The notes under the pieces: generated by a model
Seen by the model: only the letters and a program-made list of their open reading frames with translations
What the model was told of the DNA's origin: nothing
Database searches by the model: none
Assembly: GCF_001644565.1 (NCBI RefSeq)
Contig: NZ_CP011387.1
Location: 1,348,501 to 1,412,500, forward strand
Source: Deinococcus puniceus
GTDB lineage: Bacteria > Deinococcota > Deinococci > Deinococcales > Deinococcaceae
Direction: 5' to 3'
DNA length: 64,000 bases
Shown: positions 57,997 to 64,000 of the stretch, piece by piece
Numbering within the stretch: the first letter of the stretch is position 1
How the letters are laid out: each line of letters begins with the position of its first letter
Translations under genes and position numbers: made by a program

Positions 57997-58950
57997 GTGA
58001 TGTCTGTCCCGCCCGCCCCGCCTGTTCCTGCCCTGCCCATCCTCACCGCCCCCACCGCTGCCGGAAAAACGGCGCTGGCGCTGCACTTGGCGGCCAAGCA
58101 TGATCTGGAAATCATCGCCGCAGACGCCTTTACCGTGTACCGGGGGCTAAGTATTGGCACAGCAAAACCCAGCGCCGCCGAACGGGAGGCCGCGCCGCAT
58201 CACCTGTTGGATGTGGCTGATGTACACGAGGAATACGACGTGGCCCGCTATGTGCAGGAGGCCGAGGCAGCCATTCGCGGCGTGTTGGCGCGGGGAAACA
58301 TTCCGCTCGTCGTCGGTGGCACTGGCTTTTATCTGAGTGCCTTAACACGGGGATTGCCGCTCACGCCTCCCTCGGAGCCAGAGTTGAGGGCCGAAGTGGA
58401 AGCCGAGCTTGCCGCACGCGGGCTGGATGCACTATTGACCGATATGGCCGCCACCAACCCTGCCGAAGCTGCCCGCATGGAGCGCAACCCCCGCCGCGTC
58501 GTTCGGGCGCTGGAGGTGTACCGCCGCACTGGGCGTTTTCCCGGCGAGTTTGGCCGCACGCAGCCTGCGTTTTCCTACCAAGTCACGGCCTTTACCCGCC
58601 CCGCCGCCGAACTCGAAGAACGCATCAGCGGGCGCGTAGTGGCAATGCTGGCACACGGCTGGCCCGAAGAAGCGGCGTGGTTGGCGTCGCAGCTAGACCC
58701 AGACACCCTGCCCCGGCCTACCGCGTGGCAAGCCCTCGGCTACCGCGAGGCGTTGGCGGTGTGGCAGGGCAAATTAAGTGTGCAGGACGCGCAACAAGTC
58801 ATCACACTCGCTACCCGTCAATATGCCAAACGCCAACTGACGTGGGCGCGTACCCAGTTGGCCGCCGTGCCGGTCACGCCCGCACAGGCCGCCGATCTGC
58901 TCACCGTTTCTCTCGCTTCCTACCGTGCAGTACGTTCCAGCCAGCCCTAA
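57997..58950 (+). CDS. miaA: tRNA dimethylallyltransferase
   Basis: A 317-residue enzyme that adds a dimethylallyl group to A37 of UNN-decoding tRNAs. Seen: P-loop APTAAGKTALALHLAA, VYRGLSIGTAKP, APHHLLDV, VVGGTGFYLSAL, NPRRVVRALEVY and TRQYAKRQLTW near the end. The usual Asp-Ser before VYRG is Asp-Ala here and the P-loop has Ala in place of the common Ser. GTG 57997 (7 nt after TAGACT) followed at once by ATG 58000 are both possible starts. Confidence 0.92.
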   Translation: MMSVPPAPPVPALPILTAPTAAGKTALALHLAAKHDLEIIAADAFTVYRGLSIGTAKPSAAEREAAPHHLLDVADVHEEYDVARYVQEAEAAIRGVLARGNIPLVVGGTGFYLSALTRGLPLTPPSEPELRAEVEAELAARGLDALLTDMAATNPAEAARMERNPRRVVRALEVYRRTGRFPGEFGRTQPAFSYQVTAFTRPAAELEERISGRVVAMLAHGWPEEAAWLASQLDPDTLPRPTAWQALGYREALAVWQGKLSVQDAQQVITLATRQYAKRQLTWARTQLAAVPVTPAQAADLLTVSLASYRAVRSSQP

Positions 58951-59184
58951 ATCGTTGCCCTGAATCTTTACACCCCGTTCAGTGTTGGCTGCCCTGCCTA
59001 AGCGTGTGCCCCGCGCCCCCGCAGCACAGGCTAAACTCAGAAGTGAGTTACACCTCATTTTCAGGCGGTACGGTAGCGGAACCGGGGGGCCAGCTGGCCT
59101 CTTGGTCAGCCGGTTCTCACACACGCCTGCGCGGGCCTGATCCGGGGCCGTGTCTTGGCAGCACCATCATCAGGGGGAATGCAC

Positions 59185-60426
59185 ATGAAGCCGAGAGTTT
59201 TGGGCATGATTTTGGCGGGCGGGCAGGGGTCACGGCTTGCGCCACTGACGCAAAAGCGCAGCAAGCCCGCCGTGCCGTTTGGCAGCAAGTACCGCATCAT
59301 CGACTTCGCCATCAACAACTTTATGAACTCGGGCATGTTCAGCATCTACGTGCTGACGCAGTACAAAGCCCAGAGCCTTACCGAGCATATTCAGCGGGGC
59401 TGGCGCTTCGGCACCTTCCTCAGCGACTATTTCATTACGTTGGTGCCTGCTCAGATGTACCGCCTAGAGGAACTTGGCCCCGTGTGGTACCGGGGAACCG
59501 CCGACGCGGTGTATCAGAACATGCACCTCATAGACAATTACGACGCCGATTACGTGGCGATTTTCAGCGGCGATCACATCTACAAGATGAACGTGGAGCA
59601 CATGCTCCAGACGCATATCGACTCCCGTGCCGACATCACCATCGCCGCTTACCCGATGCCCCAGAGTCAGGCGCACCAGTTCGGTGTGATGCACGTGGAC
59701 GAGCGCTGGAAGGTCACCGACTTTTTGGAGAAGCCCAAGAATCCGCCCAGCATTCCCGGTCAGGAGGGCGTGAGCCTGACCAGCATGGGCAACTATATTT
59801 TCAGCCGTAAAGCGCTGGATGAACTGCTGGAAACCAGCATGTCGGGTGGCGAGGAAGGCTTCGACTTCGGCAGCGACGTGATTCCGCGTGCCCTCTCGGA
59901 CGGCTACAACGTCATGGCCTACGATTTCCACCGCAATCCCATTCCCGGTCAGGCTGGCCCCAACCTGTACTGGCGCGACGTGGGCACGTTGGACGCCTAC
60001 TTCGAAGCCAACATGGATCTGGTGACGGTCAATCCAGAATTCGACATCTACAACCCCGAATGGCCGCTGCGTACCAGCAGCGAGTTCTCTCCGCCCGCCA
60101 AGTTTGTCCACGAGTCCGATGGGCGCAAGGGGCAAGCCTTCAATTCCATCATGGCCGGGGGCACCATCATCAGTGGCGGCACCGTGCGCGACAGTGTACT
60201 GGGCCGGAACGTGCGCCTGCACAGCTATTCTGTGGTGGAAAGCTGCGTGCTGTTCGATGATGTGGAAGTGGGCCGTCACGCCCGCCTGAACCGCGTAATC
60301 GTCGATAAAAACGTGGTCATTCCGCCCGGAACCGTGATCGGTCTGAACAAAGAGGACGATTTGGCACGTGGCTTCACCGTCACTGACAGCGGCGTCGTGG
60401 TGGTGTCCAAGGGCTATACGTTCTAA
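59185..60426 (+). CDS. glgC: Glucose-1-phosphate adenylyltransferase
   Basis: A 413-residue enzyme that makes ADP-glucose for glycogen synthesis. Seen: [87 protein letters not shown], and a C-terminal left-handed beta-helix (about 290-405). Known: regulation by metabolites acts through both ends. GGGGGA lies before the ATG at 59185; a TAAACT box at 59032-59037 gives a leader of about 140 nt. Followed by a long hairpin. Confidence 0.96.
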   Translation: MKPRVLGMILAGGQGSRLAPLTQKRSKPAVPFGSKYRIIDFAINNFMNSGMFSIYVLTQYKAQSLTEHIQRGWRFGTFLSDYFITLVPAQMYRLEELGPVWYRGTADAVYQNMHLIDNYDADYVAIFSGDHIYKMNVEHMLQTHIDSRADITIAAYPMPQSQAHQFGVMHVDERWKVTDFLEKPKNPPSIPGQEGVSLTSMGNYIFSRKALDELLETSMSGGEEGFDFGSDVIPRALSDGYNVMAYDFHRNPIPGQAGPNLYWRDVGTLDAYFEANMDLVTVNPEFDIYNPEWPLRTSSEFSPPAKFVHESDGRKGQAFNSIMAGGTIISGGTVRDSVLGRNVRLHSYSVVESCVLFDDVEVGRHARLNRVIVDKNVVIPPGTVIGLNKEDDLARGFTVTDSGVVVVSKGYTF

Positions 60427-60450
60427 ACACCGCTTGAACTGAATTCAGCT

Positions 60451-60500
60451 CCACAGCACAGGCAGGCGCGTCAGCATCGGTGCGCCTGCCTGTGCTGTGG
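60451..60500 (+). terminator. Long perfect hairpin after glgC
   Basis: CCACAGCACAGGCAGGCGC (60451-60469) and its exact reverse complement (60482-60500) form a 19-bp stem with a 12-nt loop. Only a weak T-tract (CCTGTTACT) follows, so it may act as a two-sided terminator or mRNA stabiliser. Confidence 0.65.
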
Positions 60501-60554
60501 CCTGTTACTGGCCGTCCAAGCTCGGCTGTCATTCCTCCGTCATCCAACTCCCCG

Positions 60555-60560
60555 TACACT
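60555..60560 (+). promoter_or_regulatory. -10 box of a leaderless promoter
   Basis: TACACT lies exactly 7 nt before GTG 60568, no SD. Confidence 0.5.
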
Positions 60561-60567
60561 GTGCAAC

Positions 60568-62403
60568 GTGAAATTCCGCACGCCCTTGACCCTTTCCCTC
60601 CTGACTGCTGTTCTGGTAGCGGCTCCCGCTGGGGCGCTGACGCTCACTGTAGAAAGCCAAGTGCAAGTCACTGGCCCCGCCGCAGTGGGCGGTTTGGCGT
60701 GGCTGCCGGGCGACTCCCGGGCCGTGTGCTTGGGCAACCGCCTGCTTGTGCTGGACGGCGTGGGCAAGGTGTCCCGGCTTATTCCCACCGGAGAAACGGT
60801 CTGCCAAAGCCTGAGCGTGAATCAGGCCGGAACGTTGGCGGCAACCTCGGCGGGCGGCACCCTGAACGTGTGGCGCTTGGGCGACGGCGTGCGCGTGGCC
60901 CAGCATCCTACCGGGCCTCTAAGCGGGGGTGGGTTCGTCTCGGACACCGATCTGCTGCTCGCAACCTCAACCCGAATAGAGCGCCTGAATGTGCTGACTG
61001 GAGCGCGTCAGACGGTGCAGAACACCCCTGTAACCGCCCTATTTGTCGCCCCGGACGGTGTGCGGGCGGTCATCGGCACGTCGGCAGCGGGACGTGGACG
61101 GGTGCAACTGATCAATACCACCACGCTGGCCGTGCTGTCTGGAACGGTGTGTGACGCCCTGTGCGTGCCCCAGAACGCTCACTTCGGTGTCAATGGGCGG
61201 GGGGCTGTGGCGCGGGCCGGGTCTGCGCTGCTGGCTTTGCGCGAGGGCTATCCCAGTTCCACCCTTGTGCGCGGCCTGCCTGCCTCCGATCCGGCCTCCG
61301 GCTTACCGCTGCCCGATTCCTCAGTGCTGACCTTTGTAGACGGCAACGCCGAATCCCGCGACTTGCAAACGGGGCGCAGGGAAAAACTGTTGCCGATTCA
61401 GGGCGTGCTGGCCCAGCCGGTCAGCCTGTCCGGGCAGGGGCGGATTTCGGCCCTCACCGACAGCGGCGACCTGCTCAGCGCCGATCTGACCTTCCGCGAC
61501 GTGCAGCGTGTGGCGTTGCCCGCCGCCTTGTTGGGTGGGGGAGAGGGCGCGGCACTCTTGCCTTCCGGGGAACTGCGGGTAGACGCAAAAACGGTGGCAG
61601 GCGGCTTTGCAGCGGTGCAGGCCATGAGCAAAACCACTTGGACACTCGGCGTACTGTCTGAGGAACGGCAAGAAGTGGGCCTCTTGTCGGGCGGTGCAGT
61701 GCGGGTGCTGACCTCTGTGGCGGCGGCAGAAGGCGCAGAAGCCCGCTTGAGCGTGAATCACTGGGGCAACCACGCTCTGCTTTGGAATACAGCAGGTGTC
61801 ACGGTGGTCTCTCAGGCCAGCGGGAAAGTCGTGGCGTCCTTCAAGGCCAGTGCGCTGAATCTGGCTCCAGCGGTGTTAGCCGCCTCCAGCTTGACCCTTT
61901 CGCCCGACGCGGCCCGCCTCTTCGTCCTGCCTGCAAACGCCGCGCCGTTCGTCTATACGCTCGCCACCCGCCAACGCGCCCCATTGACGCTGCCTCCCAT
62001 GACCGCCAATCAGTCGTACACCTCACTCCAAATCAGTGGGAAAGGCGTGCTGGCGCTGGGTTCCGTCACCCGGTCTGCCGACGCCAACACGGCAGAAGTG
62101 GGCCTGTACCGCCCCAATGAGGGTCGGCCCTACGCCACACTTAAAGCCAATTCAGCCGCCACCCGCCAAAACCTGCACCGCTGGAGTTCAGATAGCACCC
62201 TGCTGGCCCTCGTCAACGCCGATGAACGCAGCTTCCGAGTGGATGTCGTTGACATTGCCAGTGGTAAAGTAGCCGCCAGCACGCCGCCTCTCGCCAACGC
62301 TCCGGCCTTCATGTCTTGGTCACCCGACAACGCCAAGCTAACCGTAGGTGCGGGCTTGCTGGACGGCCTGAACGCGGTGACGGTGTTTGGGGTGAAGCCC
62401 TGA
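60568..62403 (+). CDS. Exported beta-propeller-like protein, function unknown
   Basis: A 611-residue protein. Seen: signal peptide (1-23, LTAVLVAAPAGAL), then WD40/YVTN-type repeat blades throughout (GGLAWLPGDSRAVCLGNRLL VLDG; LTLSPDAARLFVLPANAAP; FMSWSPDNAKLTVGAG). Two or more Cys pairs are possible. Known: such propellers are binding platforms. Start is GTG 60568, leaderless. Stands alone; the repeat element at 62.42 kb follows. Confidence 0.8.
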   Translation: MKFRTPLTLSLLTAVLVAAPAGALTLTVESQVQVTGPAAVGGLAWLPGDSRAVCLGNRLLVLDGVGKVSRLIPTGETVCQSLSVNQAGTLAATSAGGTLNVWRLGDGVRVAQHPTGPLSGGGFVSDTDLLLATSTRIERLNVLTGARQTVQNTPVTALFVAPDGVRAVIGTSAAGRGRVQLINTTTLAVLSGTVCDALCVPQNAHFGVNGRGAVARAGSALLALREGYPSSTLVRGLPASDPASGLPLPDSSVLTFVDGNAESRDLQTGRREKLLPIQGVLAQPVSLSGQGRISALTDSGDLLSADLTFRDVQRVALPAALLGGGEGAALLPSGELRVDAKTVAGGFAAVQAMSKTTWTLGVLSEERQEVGLLSGGAVRVLTSVAAAEGAEARLSVNHWGNHALLWNTAGVTVVSQASGKVVASFKASALNLAPAVLAASSLTLSPDAARLFVLPANAAPFVYTLATRQRAPLTLPPMTANQSYTSLQISGKGVLALGSVTRSADANTAEVGLYRPNEGRPYATLKANSAATRQNLHRWSSDSTLLALVNADERSFRVDVVDIASGKVAASTPPLANAPAFMSWSPDNAKLTVGAGLLDGLNAVTVFGVKP

Positions 62404-62418
62404 TAGAGACAGATTAAA

Positions 62419-62467
62419 GAGTGTGGATCGTAGCCAGTGGTTAAACCACGATCTACGATCCACACTC
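62419..62467. repeat. Palindromic element (family C), possible two-sided terminator
   Basis: GAGTGTGGATCGTAG (62419-62433) and CTACGATCCACACTC (62453-62467) are exact inverted arms; the loop holds a second palindrome GTGGTTAAACCAC. GTGGATCGTAGATCGTGG in inverted form matches 29.18 kb. It lies between convergent genes. Confidence 0.65.
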
Positions 62468-62478
62468 CACCCCCGCTT

Positions 62479-64000
<1,522 letters not shown>

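Noticed and set aside
59043..59810. Long open frame starting GTG just after a TAAACT box and overlapping glgC
   Set aside because: It runs in another frame through glgC, has no recognisable protein features, and reflects high-GC frame openness.

Overview
The window is high-GC bacterial chromosome and looks like the genus Deinococcus, though not the type species as far as I can tell. Support comes from the gene set: an Omp85 protein with a diderm-type signal peptide, a DivIVA/YggS pair, a DUF4388 protein, an XRE regulator next to an IrrE-like protease, and an alpha-glucan phosphorylase. A second support is the promoter style. At least seventeen start codons have a TANNNT -10 box 6-9 nt upstream and no Shine-Dalgarno (SD) sequence, the leaderless-mRNA layout known from Deinococcus. 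No rRNA, prophage core, CRISPR array or plasmid module is present. One tRNA (Val-UAC) is.

Layout. 0.3-8.3 kb: secreted DUF4384 protein, DUF554 membrane protein, a structured leader RNA before a small HTH gene, esterase plus TPR-like protein, cytochrome P450, divIVA and yggS. 8.5-18.5 kb: Omp85/BamA-type protein, RqcH/NFACT protein, a two-component system, SHOCT protein, secreted alpha/beta hydrolase, RluA-type pseudouridine synthase with an FMN reductase. 18.8-31.1 kb: CitE-like lyase with MaoC hydratase, a Tam-type methyltransferase, a Schlafen/AlbA_2 ATP-binding protein, a truD operon, MoaB-like protein, DUF1844-dtd pair, LysM/M23 peptidase, a Cys/Met PLP enzyme and DUF99. 31.2-44.7 kb: 5'-nucleotidase lipoprotein, glycogen phosphorylase with a CRP-type palindrome upstream, a GT2 glycosyltransferase, thiolase, VOC dioxygenase, histidine kinase, and an IS5-type element nested in a small TA-flanked element that sits in the kinase stop codon, then acrylyl-CoA-reductase-like protein. 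44.8-54.6 kb: subtilisin-like lipoprotein, tRNA-Val, amidase, pheA, scpB with a Sua5-type gene, and pilC. 54.6-64 kb: a response regulator, an XRE/ImmA-IrrE pair divergent from a small membrane-anchored coiled-coil gene, hsp20 and miaA back to back, glgC, a beta-propeller-like secreted protein, and a partial methylmalonyl-CoA mutase.

How genes work together. Glycogen turnover is represented at both ends (glgC for synthesis, glgP for breakdown). Acyl-CoA metabolism is scattered (CitE-like/MaoC, thiolase, AcuI-like, mutase). Several genes act on tRNA or translation quality: truD, miaA, dtd, a Sua5-type gene and an RqcH homologue. Short interspersed repeats of at least three families fill many gaps. 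Three genes are preceded by a short leaderless upstream ORF whose stop overlaps or touches the main start codon; this, the leader RNA at 3.4 kb, the XRE/IrrE-like locus and the stop-codon insertion are the observations I would follow up first.
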